15,501 nucleotides of DNA from JBBRTJ01 sp038244535 (GCA_038244535.1 JBBRTJ010000087.1:1-15501), one strand, 5' to 3'; positions 1 to 7,539 are shown, counted from the first letter of the stretch. Numbers and translations are program-made. The notes: generated by a model not told the origin, from the sequence alone.

Positions 1-109
1 CCTCGTCACGGCCGCCAAGCGGGGACGCTGGGTCGACTACACGCTCGAGGACGACGCTTTGGTGACGCTGTCGACCGTCGTCGCCGGAGGAGCGCGGAGG
101 TCACGGTGA
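1..109 (+). CDS. ArsR-family transcriptional regulator, C-terminal end (5' partial)
   Basis: Only the last 35 codons are present, in the frame starting at base 2 and ending with TGA at 107-109. The peptide contains KRGRWVDYTLEDDAL, which fits the beta-wing and last helix of small ArsR/SmtB winged-helix repressors, where a basic RGRW-type segment contacts DNA and is followed by a Y-x-L strand. The TGA overlaps a GTG start (GTGA, 106-109) of the damaged cadI/arsI-type gene that follows. That regulator-plus-effector order is typical of arsenic and cadmium resistance operons, in which ArsR releases DNA on binding the metal(loid). The metal-sensing cysteines would lie outside the window. The family call rests on this short tail plus context. 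Confidence 0.6.
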   Translation, partial: LVTAAKRGRWVDYTLEDDALVTLSTVVAGGARRSR

Positions 110-409
110 ACACCGACGCTCAACCACCTCGGCGTCGAGGTGGCCACCGCCGACGAGGTCGGTGCCGCGATCGTCCGTTTGCAGGGCGAGGGACTGGCCA
201 CCGACATCGAGGAGCAGACGACCTGCTGCTACGCCGTGCAGGACAAGGTCTGGGTCCACGGTCCCGACGCCGAGCCGTGGGAGGTGTACACGGTGCTGGC
301 GGACGCTGCCGTCATGCAACCCATTGACTCCCCATGTTGCGGCACCACCAGCGAACCCGCCGCAACTGTGGTCGACGTGGGTGCCGGTAGGACGGCCTCC
401 TGCTGCTGA
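106..409 (+). pseudogene. cadI/arsI-type glyoxalase-fold metal(loid) protein, N-terminal half deleted
   Basis: From base 119 the frame ending at TGA 407-409 encodes LNHLGVEVATADEV, then TTCC (cysteines at 224-229), then QDKVWVHGPDAEPWEVYTVL, and a tail with two CC pairs. This is the C-terminal half of the CadI/ArsI family, vicinal-oxygen-chelate fold proteins of about 150 residues that bind Cd(II) or, in ArsI, cleave the C-As bond of organoarsenicals; the TTCC pair is the thiol metal site. The family's first ~55 residues are absent. The expected GTG start at 106 overlaps the regulator's stop but is in a different frame, which becomes meaningless basic sequence. A deletion of roughly 150-170 bases that also shifted the frame between about 110 and 119 explains this. 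Initiation at GTG 140 would give only 89 residues without the first half of the fold. No ACR3 or ArsC partner follows. An assembly error at the junction cannot be excluded. Confidence 0.7.
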
Positions 410-497
410 CGCCGCCTCTGCTGTTGTCTCGGTGAGCCGGACGCTCCGTTCTGGTGCGTCTGGCTCGCACAGAGGGGTGCTCGTAAGGTCCGGGTCC

Positions 498-1562
498 ATG
501 CCGCACCTGGTTGACGTGCACGCCCATGTCGTGCTCGAGGGATCGATGGGAGCGGCGGGTCCGTGCGGGCCCACGCTCGGTACGCACGCCGACGGCACGA
601 CCTGGTTCCGGGTCGGCAACTACCGACTGGACGGCGTCCCCTACCGAGGGTCGCTGTTCATGGATGCCGCGCTCCGCATCGAGGCGATGGACGAGGCGGG
701 CATCGCGCTCCAGGCGCTCTCGCCGAATCCGATCACGTTCCTCCATCACGTCGACGCGCACCTCGCCACCACCTTCTGCCAGCACCACAACGACGCGCTG
801 GCCGAGGTCGTACGGGCCCACCCCGGGCGCTTGGTCGGCCTGGCCGCACTGCCGATGCAGGACCCAGTGGCCGCCGCGAGCGAGCTGACCCGCGCCGTCA
901 AGGAACTCGGACTGCTCGGCGGGTACGTGGGCACCGATCCCGGCCGCGCCCTCGACGATCTGACGCTCGACGATGTGTGGGCCACCGCGGTCGCGCTCGA
1001 CGTTCCGATGTTCCTCCACCCCGCCAGCAGTGGAATCGACGGTCCGCCGCGCGACCCCCGCCTCGCCCGGTTCGACGTGGACCTCGTCGTCGAGTTCGCC
1101 TTCGAAGAAGTGCTGGCGGTGGCGGCGCTGGTGTTCGGCGGCGTGCTCGATCGTCATCCGGGGCTCGATGTGTGCATCAGCCACGGCGGGGGCGCCACGC
1201 CCATGTTGCTGGCCAAGCTGCGCAAGCTGGCCGAGCGCCGGCCGGCCGTGCCTGAGCGGCTGCGCGGTCCGGGGGCCTTTGATGCCGAGGTGCAGCGGCT
1301 GTGGTTCGACTGTCACGTGACCGGTGAGGCCGAACTGGCCTTCGCCATCCAGCAACTCGGCACCGATCGCCTCGTCTACGGCACCAACTTCGGCGGCTGG
1401 GACCGTGGATCCGGTGGCGACGTCACCGCGGTGGCTGATGTCCTCAACACCAACGCCACCCGGCTCCTTCGCCTCGAAGCCCTGCCCCCATCGATCTCCG
1501 GACGATCGGCCAGCGAAGCAGTTGCAGCATCGCGTCAGTTCGCTACGGGGCCGCCAGGGTGA
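498..1562 (+). CDS. Amidohydrolase_2 family protein (ACMSD-like metal-dependent hydrolase/decarboxylase)
   Basis: The 354-residue protein is a TIM-barrel amidohydrolase of the aminocarboxymuconate-semialdehyde decarboxylase (PF04909) type. VDVHAHV near the N-terminus supplies metal ligands His8 and His10, MFLHP gives His174 and ISHGGG gives His229. At the end of the last barrel strand, where family members usually have an aspartate (GTDxP), this protein reads YGTNFGGWD: Asn297 is in the usual place and Asp302 is five residues on. Known relatives decarboxylate or hydrolyse ring-cleavage products; this substrate is unknown. ATG 498 is chosen because it places the HxH motif at residues 8-10 as in the family; longer in-frame starts run back through the cadI remnant. 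The Shine-Dalgarno is weak. The tail after RLLRLE (about 25 residues) is low-complexity and its last 20 bases overlap the convergent P450 gene, so the stop may have been displaced by local rearrangement. Confidence 0.85.
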   Translation: MPHLVDVHAHVVLEGSMGAAGPCGPTLGTHADGTTWFRVGNYRLDGVPYRGSLFMDAALRIEAMDEAGIALQALSPNPITFLHHVDAHLATTFCQHHNDALAEVVRAHPGRLVGLAALPMQDPVAAASELTRAVKELGLLGGYVGTDPGRALDDLTLDDVWATAVALDVPMFLHPASSGIDGPPRDPRLARFDVDLVVEFAFEEVLAVAALVFGGVLDRHPGLDVCISHGGGATPMLLAKLRKLAERRPAVPERLRGPGAFDAEVQRLWFDCHVTGEAELAFAIQQLGTDRLVYGTNFGGWDRGSGGDVTAVADVLNTNATRLLRLEALPPSISGRSASEAVAASRQFATGPPG

Positions 1563-2748
1563 CGGGGTAGCGGGCGAAGTAGGGGCGGGTGGTCGAGGTG
1601 TCCATCTGCGGAGGGTCATCGGCGACGGGGCGGGCGCCTCGATCGAGCATGGCCTGCACCGCCACCGGGACCAGGCCGAACAGGTGCTGGTCCGACGATG
1701 CGTCGGGGTCCAGCACGAGGCCCGCCGCCAGGTCCTGGCCGATGCACGCGTGCATCCCCATCCCGAAGCTGAGGCCCCACGGATTCACCCCGGGGGCCAA
1801 GGCACGGTTCGGATCGAAGGCCTCGGCGTCGGCACCGAACACCGCGGGGTCTCGGTTGGCCGCCGCCAGATCGAGGATGACCTTGTCGCCCGCCGCAATG
1901 GTCGCTCCCGACGACAGCCTCACATCGGCGAGAGCCCACCGCATCCCCACCGGACTCGACGGCTGAAGACGAATGGTCTCGTGCGTGCAGCGCTGCACGA
2001 AACCGCGGTCAGCCAGCGCCCGACCGGCGTCGGCGGGGTTCGCGTCCAGCCAGGTGAACACCTGGTGCAGCACCCGCGTGAACGCGGTGGCGCTGGTGTG
2101 CGCGCCCGCCAACAGGTAGAACGCGATCTCCCGGCGCAGGCTCTCGTGCGAGAGCGGCACCTTGTCCTCGTTGCGCAGCAGCACGGTCAGCACGTCGCGC
2201 GGCAGCACCTCGTCGGTTACCTCACCCCGTTGTACCGCATCGAGCAGCGCGCGGCGCCGCTCGATGCCGGGGCTCAGGAACTCGGCGTCGAAGCGCTCGA
2301 GGCGATCCTGCACCTCGGCCGCCTTGGCAACTCGATCTCACGTGTAGTGGGCCAGCGTCGCCCCCTCGATGAAGGTGGTCAGGTAGGCGTAGAGGTGGAA
2401 CGTCTCCTCGGGCGTGCCAAGCGTTCGGTCCACCCCCGCCGCAAAGGCCGCAAGGTTCATCATGAGCTGATGGCCAAGGCTGACGAGCTCGGCGTGCCCC
2501 GCCGCTACGTGGGGCGCCAGGGTGTCGTCGATGATCGAGGGGAACAGGTCGTACTCGTAGTGCAGGAACGTGTCGCGCCGAAACAGGCGGTTCTCCAACC
2601 GCCGACGATCACGATGGGCGTCGCCGTGCAGGTTGACCACGACGTCGCCCATGATCACCTCGCCGGCGTCGTACAACGCCTGGCGCAGGTCTCGACTGCG
2701 ATAGCACTCCTGCACCTCACGGTACGTACGGACCGTCACGTCGGCCAT
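1543..2748 (-). pseudogene. Cytochrome P450 interrupted by an in-frame TGA (codon 137)
   Basis: Codons 1-136 (2748 down to 2341) and 138-401 lie in one frame, separated only by TGA at 2340-2338; the true stop is TAG at 1543-1545. P450 landmarks: AGAHTS of helix I from about residue 214, HETIRL (ExxR, Glu257/Arg260), and the haem loop FGMGMHACIG with Cys335 as thiolate ligand, all in the part after the TGA. The gene has exactly 402 codons, the same as the P450 at 6334-7539, and shares near-identical stretches such as AHRDRRRLENRLFRR. In the paralogue the TGA position is Arg138, and CGA to TGA is one transition. As read, only a haem-less 136-residue stub is made. GTG at 2313 could start a 256-residue fragment, but that lacks helices A-F. 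Alternatives are a sequencing error or a very recent nonsense mutation; no other lesion is visible. It is the last gene of the leftward operon and starts inside the end of the ThuA-like gene (13-base overlap). Confidence 0.85.
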
Positions 2749-3443
2749 GGTGCGTCTCCCCCTATCAGCCAGTTGGTCACTCGCCCGAGGAACGCACGAT
2801 GCGCCGGATCACCGAGTGAGCGTCGGTCGTGACCGAGTGCGCTGTAGGCAACCCGTCCCCGGCTGCCCCCGACCGAGGGTGGCACGACCCAGGCGATCGG
2901 ATGGGTGCCGTCGTCATCAGTTGCATGTGCAACCACTTCTGACTGCGGACCAAGAGCGAGGAACCGATAGCGCTCGTCGACCACCGTGAACCGCTCCAAA
3001 CCAGCGGTCACGAGGTGCCCGACGACAGGCTCAACCTCCATGGCACCGACCTCAGGATGGTTGGACCGGGACCAGTCCCACTGCCCGCCAAGCAACTCAG
3101 CCCACCCGATCCAGTCGTCGAAGCAGATCGAAGCGGTGTGCAGACCGAGGAGCGCCCCGCCGTGGCGGACATGATCGGTGAAGGCGGCGCGAACCGACGG
3201 CGAGGTCCGATACGACCACTCGGCTCGTTGCTCGGCCGTGTAGCGGTCGTCGCTCATCGTGAACCGACACGCCATGACGCACAGCAGGTCGGGCCGCCGC
3301 GAAACCACGGCCTGGGCGGCCGCATCAACGTCGTCGACCACCTCACACACCACGCCGACACCGGTCAGGAGCTCGACCACCGCCGGAACCGATGCCTCGG
3401 CCGGATGGGCCCATCCGCCGCCCACGACCACGGCGGTCGTCAT
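2736..3443 (-). CDS. ThuA-like domain protein (class I glutamine-amidotransferase-like fold)
   Basis: The 235-residue protein matches the ThuA (PF06283) pattern: an N-terminal strand VVVGGGWAHP, the central GGALLGLHTAS turn (His102), SNHPEVG at about 128-134, VDERYRFL at about 155-162 (family DE-x-Y signature), and the C-terminal RVAYSALGHD...FLGRVTNWLIGG block (about 197-229). ThuA proteins resemble glutamine amidotransferases without the classical catalytic triad and are linked to trehalose/disaccharide metabolism in rhizobia; most homologues are uncharacterised, and nothing here points to a sugar. ATG 3443 is chosen because it overlaps the preceding amidohydrolase stop as ATGA (3440-3443) and puts the first strand at the N-terminus; the longer in-frame extension upstream falls inside that gene. 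It is translationally coupled to both neighbours, implying a role in the same pathway. Confidence 0.8.
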   Translation of the reverse strand: MTTAVVVGGGWAHPAEASVPAVVELLTGVGVVCEVVDDVDAAAQAVVSRRPDLLCVMACRFTMSDDRYTAEQRAEWSYRTSPSVRAAFTDHVRHGGALLGLHTASICFDDWIGWAELLGGQWDWSRSNHPEVGAMEVEPVVGHLVTAGLERFTVVDERYRFLALGPQSEVVAHATDDDGTHPIAWVVPPSVGGSRGRVAYSALGHDRRSLGDPAHRAFLGRVTNWLIGGDAPWPT

Positions 3444-4762
3444 CGGCGGGCGCGTTCGGCAGTGAGCACCTCGGCCGACCAGTTCGACACCTTCCACCCC
3501 GCGATCGGGCCGTGCGTGGGCCACGGTCGGTCAAGGTTCACCACGCGGCCTCGCGACACGACCGTGACCAAACGGGTCCGATCGGCCAACACCGAGATGT
3601 CCGCCGCTGGGTCGCCGTCGACCACCAGCACATCGGCGAGCCGTCCCGGCTCGATCGTGCCGAGGCGACCCTCCTGACGCATGGCGATGGCGCCGTTGCG
3701 GGTCGCGCACGTGATCGCTTCGAGCGGCGTCAGACCGAGCTCCTCCACGAACAACTGCAGCTCGCGAGCGTGCCAATGACCGTACGGCGTCAGGCTGAAC
3801 CCACTCTCGGTACCGCACAGCAGGGGCACGCCTTCGTCGTAGGCGACGCGCAGCATCTTGGCTGTGGCTGCGATCTCGCCCCGGAACACATCCTCCATCC
3901 CTGGGCTGGCGCCGACCTTGGCGCCGTGGTCGGCCAGGTTGGCCAGGAACGTGAAGGTCGGGCAGATGGCCGCCCGCTGCTCGACCACCGCGGCGAGTGC
4001 CGCCTCATCGAGGAACGACGCGTGCAGGATCAGATCGACACCGGCTCGGGCCGCCACTTCGGTGCTGCGGGCCGAACGGCAATGGGCCATCACCGGCACA
4101 CCCAACTCGTGAGCGGCATCGCAGGCCGCCCTGATCTCATCGTGACTCCACACCAGACGCTCACCGGCCTTGCCCGCAACGAGGCCGGTGGCGTGGATCT
4201 TGATCCAGTCCGCGCCCATCTTGATGTGGCGCCGTGTCCACAGCACGACCTCGTCGACATCGCGGACGACCTGGGCATATCCCACCCGACCCTCATCGGG
4301 GATGAGGCGTCCGGCCGTCCCGCCCACAGCAGTCAGCAGGGCCTGCACTCCGGTGGCGATACGAGGGCCTTCCACCGCTCCGGCCTCGACCGCGTCACGC
4401 ACCGCGGGACCGATGCCGGCCACCGTGTCGGGATCGCAGATCGAGGTGACCCCGGCCAACAGCAACTTGGGCAGGTTGGCCGCAGTGACGAGCGCGGCCA
4501 TGGTCGGATCGCGATGGAAGAACAGCTCGTCGTTGGACTGGACGTCGTCGAAGGTGCAGTGAACGTGAGCGTCGATCAGCCCGGGCATCACGGTGCAACC
4601 GGTGGCATCGATGACCGTCGCCCCCGCACGCGCCGCGGCCGCCGCGCCAGCCCCGACCGCCACGACCTCGTCGCCCCGGAGCAGCACGTCGGTCCTCGCT
4701 CGCGACGCCGCACCGGTGCCGTCGATCAACGCACCCCCGGTGATCAGCAGGTCCTCGGCCAT
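3440..4762 (-). CDS. Amidohydrolase_1 family protein (imidazolonepropionase/prolidase-like)
   Basis: This 440-residue protein has the full amidohydrolase-superfamily layout: an N-terminal beta-sandwich (LLITGGALIDGTG), PGLIDAHVH with metal ligands His66 and His68, WIKIHATG with Lys188 in the carboxylated-lysine position, PVMAHCRS (His227), LILHASFLD (His247), and a C-terminal return to the sandwich with GTIEPGRLADVLVVDGDP. At strand 8, LLCGTESG has Glu319 where the usual catalytic residue is Asp (GTDSG). Relatives hydrolyse C-N bonds in cyclic amides, dipeptides or carbamates; this substrate is unknown. ATG 4762 has a perfect AGGAGG (4772-4767) four bases upstream, the clearest ribosome site in the operon, and follows a 43-base gap after the SDR. 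The stop overlaps the ThuA start by four bases. No signal peptide is visible, so the protein is probably cytoplasmic. Confidence 0.88.
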   Translation of the reverse strand: MAEDLLITGGALIDGTGAASRARTDVLLRGDEVVAVGAGAAAAARAGATVIDATGCTVMPGLIDAHVHCTFDDVQSNDELFFHRDPTMAALVTAANLPKLLLAGVTSICDPDTVAGIGPAVRDAVEAGAVEGPRIATGVQALLTAVGGTAGRLIPDEGRVGYAQVVRDVDEVVLWTRRHIKMGADWIKIHATGLVAGKAGERLVWSHDEIRAACDAAHELGVPVMAHCRSARSTEVAARAGVDLILHASFLDEAALAAVVEQRAAICPTFTFLANLADHGAKVGASPGMEDVFRGEIAATAKMLRVAYDEGVPLLCGTESGFSLTPYGHWHARELQLFVEELGLTPLEAITCATRNGAIAMRQEGRLGTIEPGRLADVLVVDGDPAADISVLADRTRLVTVVSRGRVVNLDRPWPTHGPIAGWKVSNWSAEVLTAERARR

Positions 4763-4805
4763 GTCGCCTCCTCGTCGTCTCGCTGGTCGCCGTTCATTCA
4801 CACCA

Positions 4806-5567
4806 TCACGCGTTCGTGACTCCCAGGCCGAGACCACCGTCGACAGTCAGGACGTTCCCCGTCGTCCATTCGGCGCGGGCCAGGTACTCGAAGGCCTCGG
4901 CCACCTCGCGGGCGGTACCGATGCGCCCGAGGACGTGCGCGGGCGCCAGGCCTTGAAGCCGGACCAACGCTGCGGCGTCGTCGGCCAGTCCGGCCCGCTG
5001 GTTGATCTCGGTGAACACGGCCCCGGGCCGCACGCACCCCACCCTGATGCCCATCGGCCCCAGCTCTGCCGCCAGTACGCCGGTCAGCGCTTCGAGTGCG
5101 CCCTTGGTGGCGGCATAGGGCGAGGCGCCGGGAAACGCCCGTTGGGTGTGGACCGAGCCCACGAACAGCACGCACCCCTGCCGTGCCGAGAGGTGGGCCA
5201 CGGCCAGTCCGGTGAGCATCAGCCCCGCCACCACGTTGGTGTGGAACAGCGTGAGCAGCTCGCCCTCATCCAGTTCGGTGACCGGCCCTCGGTACATGTT
5301 GCCGGCGTTGCTCACGAGCACGTCCAGCCCGCCGCCGTGAGTCACTGCGCCGCCGACCATGCGGCGACGATCGCCGTCAACCGTCACGTCTCCAACGACG
5401 ACGGCCACCCTCGGGCCGAGCCGCTCGGCCACCGCCGCCAACTTGGCGGCGCGACGGCCGCTGATCGTCACCAGGGCGCCACGCTCGACGAACAGTTCGG
5501 CTGTCGCCGCGCCGAGGCCTGATCCACCACCGGTGATCAGCACCGAGGCATCGGTCAGGTCCCTCAC
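4806..5567 (-). CDS. Short-chain dehydrogenase/reductase (SDR), classical type
   Basis: The 253-residue protein has all classical SDR elements: TGGGSGLG (12-19) dinucleotide-binding loop, GDVT (59-62), SNAG (86-89), Asn111, catalytic Ser138 in GSVHT, and Tyr151-xxx-Lys155 in YAATK, followed by a GxVRPGAVFTEI-like segment and a C-terminal TGNVLTVDGG block. It would interconvert a hydroxyl and a carbonyl with NAD(P)(H), for instance oxidising an alcohol produced by the operon's P450. The GTG start at 5567 overlaps the previous SDR's stop as GTGA, with GGGAG a few bases upstream. It is only distantly similar to the neighbouring SDR, so the two probably act at different steps or on different stereocentres rather than being a recent duplication. 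Confidence 0.9.
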   Translation of the reverse strand: MRDLTDASVLITGGGSGLGAATAELFVERGALVTISGRRAAKLAAVAERLGPRVAVVVGDVTVDGDRRRMVGGAVTHGGGLDVLVSNAGNMYRGPVTELDEGELLTLFHTNVVAGLMLTGLAVAHLSARQGCVLFVGSVHTQRAFPGASPYAATKGALEALTGVLAAELGPMGIRVGCVRPGAVFTEINQRAGLADDAAALVRLQGLAPAHVLGRIGTAREVAEAFEYLARAEWTTGNVLTVDGGLGLGVTNA

Positions 5568-6334
5568 TCGTCGCTCCCGCCAACACCGTCGACTGCCGCA
5601 GGTCGAGGCAGACCGGCAATGACCGACATCGTCACGCCTCCGTCGGCCAAGAGGTTCTGGCCCGTCACGTACGCGGCTGCGTCAGACGCCAGGAAGAGCA
5701 CCACCGAGGCGATGTCGGCCGCGGTGCCGAGCCGACCGAGCGGCACTCGGCCCCCACGACGAGCACGCACGTCGAGGTCGGCATAGATGGGCTCGGACAT
5801 CCCGGCGTCGATGAGGCCCGGGGCCACCGCGTTCACCCGGATGCCGACCGGTCCCCACTCGAGCGCCATCTGCTGCGTGAGGAGCGCCACTGCCGCCTTG
5901 GAGGCTCCGTAGGCACCGGCGTTGGGGCCGGGCATGACACCGTTCATCGACGTGATGTTGATGATGCAACCATCGCGAGCCGATGCGATCCAACGTCGAG
6001 CGGCGGCCCGCGCCACCACGAACGTGCCGGTGAGGTTGACGTCGATCACCGACCGCCACTGTTCGATGGCGTGGTCGACCAGAGGGCCGAAGCGCACGAT
6101 GCCCGCGTTGTTGACCACGACGTCGAGCGGGCCGATCCGGTCGAGCGCAGCATCAATGGCTGCCTCGTCGGTGGTCGATGCCACGATCGCCACGGCACCC
6201 CGAATGACCGACGCCAAAGCTTCAACGCGGCCGTCGAGATCGAGCAGCACCACCTCGTGACCGGTTCTGGCCGCGGCACGGGCGATCTCGGCACCGATGC
6301 CGCCGGCCGCGCCGGTGACCAACCAGCGGCCCAT
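5564..6334 (-). CDS. Short-chain dehydrogenase/reductase (SDR), classical type
   Basis: The 256-residue classical SDR has TGAAGGIG (7-14), VLLDLDG (a strand-2 acidic residue suggesting NAD(H) preference), NNAG (75-78), VNLTGTF (Asn100), Ser129 in NITSMNG, Tyr142-xxx-Lys146 in YGASK, APGLIDAGMS, and a C-terminal TGQNLLADGGVTMS block. It is a cytoplasmic oxidoreductase with unknown substrate. ATG 6334 shares one base with the upstream P450 stop (TGATG); GTG 6337 in the same frame would overlap by four bases and add one residue. Its stop overlaps the next SDR's GTG start. Tight coupling between P450, SDR and SDR suggests sequential hydroxylation and oxidation. Confidence 0.9.
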   Translation of the reverse strand: MGRWLVTGAAGGIGAEIARAAARTGHEVVLLDLDGRVEALASVIRGAVAIVASTTDEAAIDAALDRIGPLDVVVNNAGIVRFGPLVDHAIEQWRSVIDVNLTGTFVVARAAARRWIASARDGCIINITSMNGVMPGPNAGAYGASKAAVALLTQQMALEWGPVGIRVNAVAPGLIDAGMSEPIYADLDVRARRGGRVPLGRLGTAADIASVVLFLASDAAAYVTGQNLLADGGVTMSVIAGLPRPAAVDGVGGSDE

Positions 6335-7539
6335 CACGACCCGCCCAGCAGCACCGGGTAGTGGGAGAAGTGCGTACGGGTACTGGTCGGATCGAGAACC
6401 GGTGGTCGCGAGGGATCGAGTCGCGCGCCCCCCGCCAGGACAGCATGGGCGATCACCGCCACCGTGCCGTAGAGCCGTTCGCCCTCGGGTACGGGCACCG
6501 CCGGGTCGAAGCCACCGTCAAGCTCCTGGCCGATGCAGGTGTGCATGCCCGCCCCGAAGCTCAGCCCCCAAGGGCTGACACGCGCCGGCGGGACGCGCCA
6601 CGGATCGAACTCGTCGGCGTCGGCGCCCCACACCGATCGGTCGCGATTGGCCGCCGCCAGATCGAGCAACACGGTGGTGCCCTCGGCGACGTCGACATCT
6701 CCGAGCGTCAGGGCCACCATGGCCTGCCGAGAGGCCACCGGACTGGCCGGGTGCAACCGCAACGCCTCGTGGACGCATCGCTGCACCACCGACACGTCGC
6801 GCCGGGCGAGCGCCAGGTCCTCGGGATGATCGACCCCCCAGGTCAGGGCAGCGTCGACGGCGTGCACGAAGGCGTTGGCGGTGCTGTGAGCCCCGGCCTG
6901 CAAGTAGAACGCGATCTCGCGTCGCACTGCTGCAGCGTCGAGCGACAGGCGGTCGCTGTGCTGCAACACCGTGGTCAGGACGTCACGGGGCAGATCGTCG
7001 TCAACCAGTCGGCCGTCGTCACGATCGGACAGCAACGCGAGTCGTCGGCTGCGGCTGGGGGCGAGCAGGTCGACCTCGAACCGGTCGAGCGTCGCCGCCA
7101 CCTCGGCGCGCACCTCGGCCTTGTCGCGCGTCGAGTGGGCGATGGTGGCGCCGGCGCTGAAGGTTCGCACCATCTCGTACAGCCGCTCCGTGGCGAGCGG
7201 ATCGCCCGGGTCGTGGTCGATGCCCGCTACGTGCGCGGTCAGGTTCATCGCGGCTTGGTACCCCACCACGACCAGGTCGGCCTCACCGGCGACGACGAAG
7301 GGAGCCAAGGTTGCGGTGACCGTCGGTTCCAGCAGCTCGCGTTCCCACCGTTGGAACGTCTCGCGGCGAAAGAGCCGATTTTCCAACCGCCGACGGTCCC
7401 GATGGGCCGAGCCGTGCAGGTTGAGCAGACAGTCCCCCATCACCAGGGCACCCTCGTCGTACAGGTTCTGGCGCAAGTCCTTGTGCCGCAAGGCTTCGCG
7501 GACGGCAGTCCACGAGCGCAGCACCACCGGCGGGGACAC
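6334..7539 (-). CDS. Cytochrome P450 (intact paralogue of the distal operon P450)
   Basis: This 401-residue soluble bacterial-type P450 has a helix-I segment LQAGAHSTANAF (about 213-224), HEALRL with the ExxR pair Glu258/Arg261, and haem loop SFGAGMHTCIGQ with Cys335 as iron ligand. Helix I lacks the usual acid-alcohol pair (AGxD/ET): histidine 218 sits in the acid position, with Ser219/Thr220 after it. After the haem cysteine, the normally continuous helix L is broken by an acidic, proline-containing insert (about 341-355) before LYGTVAVIAHAVL. Both oddities recur in the paralogue at 1543-2748. The start is GTG 7539; no good Shine-Dalgarno is seen, and the only upstream in-frame sequence before a stop at 7591-7593 is short. 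It is the first gene of the six-gene leftward operon, 188 bases after the DapB-like gene. No ferredoxin or reductase lies nearby, so electrons must come from elsewhere in the genome. Confidence 0.9.
   Translation of the reverse strand: MSPPVVLRSWTAVREALRHKDLRQNLYDEGALVMGDCLLNLHGSAHRDRRRLENRLFRRETFQRWERELLEPTVTATLAPFVVAGEADLVVVGYQAAMNLTAHVAGIDHDPGDPLATERLYEMVRTFSAGATIAHSTRDKAEVRAEVAATLDRFEVDLLAPSRSRRLALLSDRDDGRLVDDDLPRDVLTTVLQHSDRLSLDAAAVRREIAFYLQAGAHSTANAFVHAVDAALTWGVDHPEDLALARRDVSVVQRCVHEALRLHPASPVASRQAMVALTLGDVDVAEGTTVLLDLAAANRDRSVWGADADEFDPWRVPPARVSPWGLSFGAGMHTCIGQELDGGFDPAVPVPEGERLYGTVAVIAHAVLAGGARLDPSRPPVLDPTSTRTHFSHYPVLLGGS

Noticed and set aside
312..1619. 435-codon minus-strand ORF opposite the amidohydrolase_2 gene
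   Set aside because: The plus strand encodes all catalytic motifs of the family; the minus frame has none.
1543..2313. GTG 2313 ORF as an independent gene
   Set aside because: It begins in the middle of the P450 fold, in the same frame as the preceding part; it is the downstream piece of one interrupted gene.
2338..2340. TGA as a selenocysteine codon
   Set aside because: The paralogue has arginine here, the site is far from the haem cysteine, P450s are not known selenoproteins, and I saw no convincing stem-loop right after the TGA.
3392..4819. 475-codon plus-strand ORF opposite the amidohydrolase
   Set aside because: No recognisable motifs, whereas the minus strand carries a complete amidohydrolase with all metal ligands.
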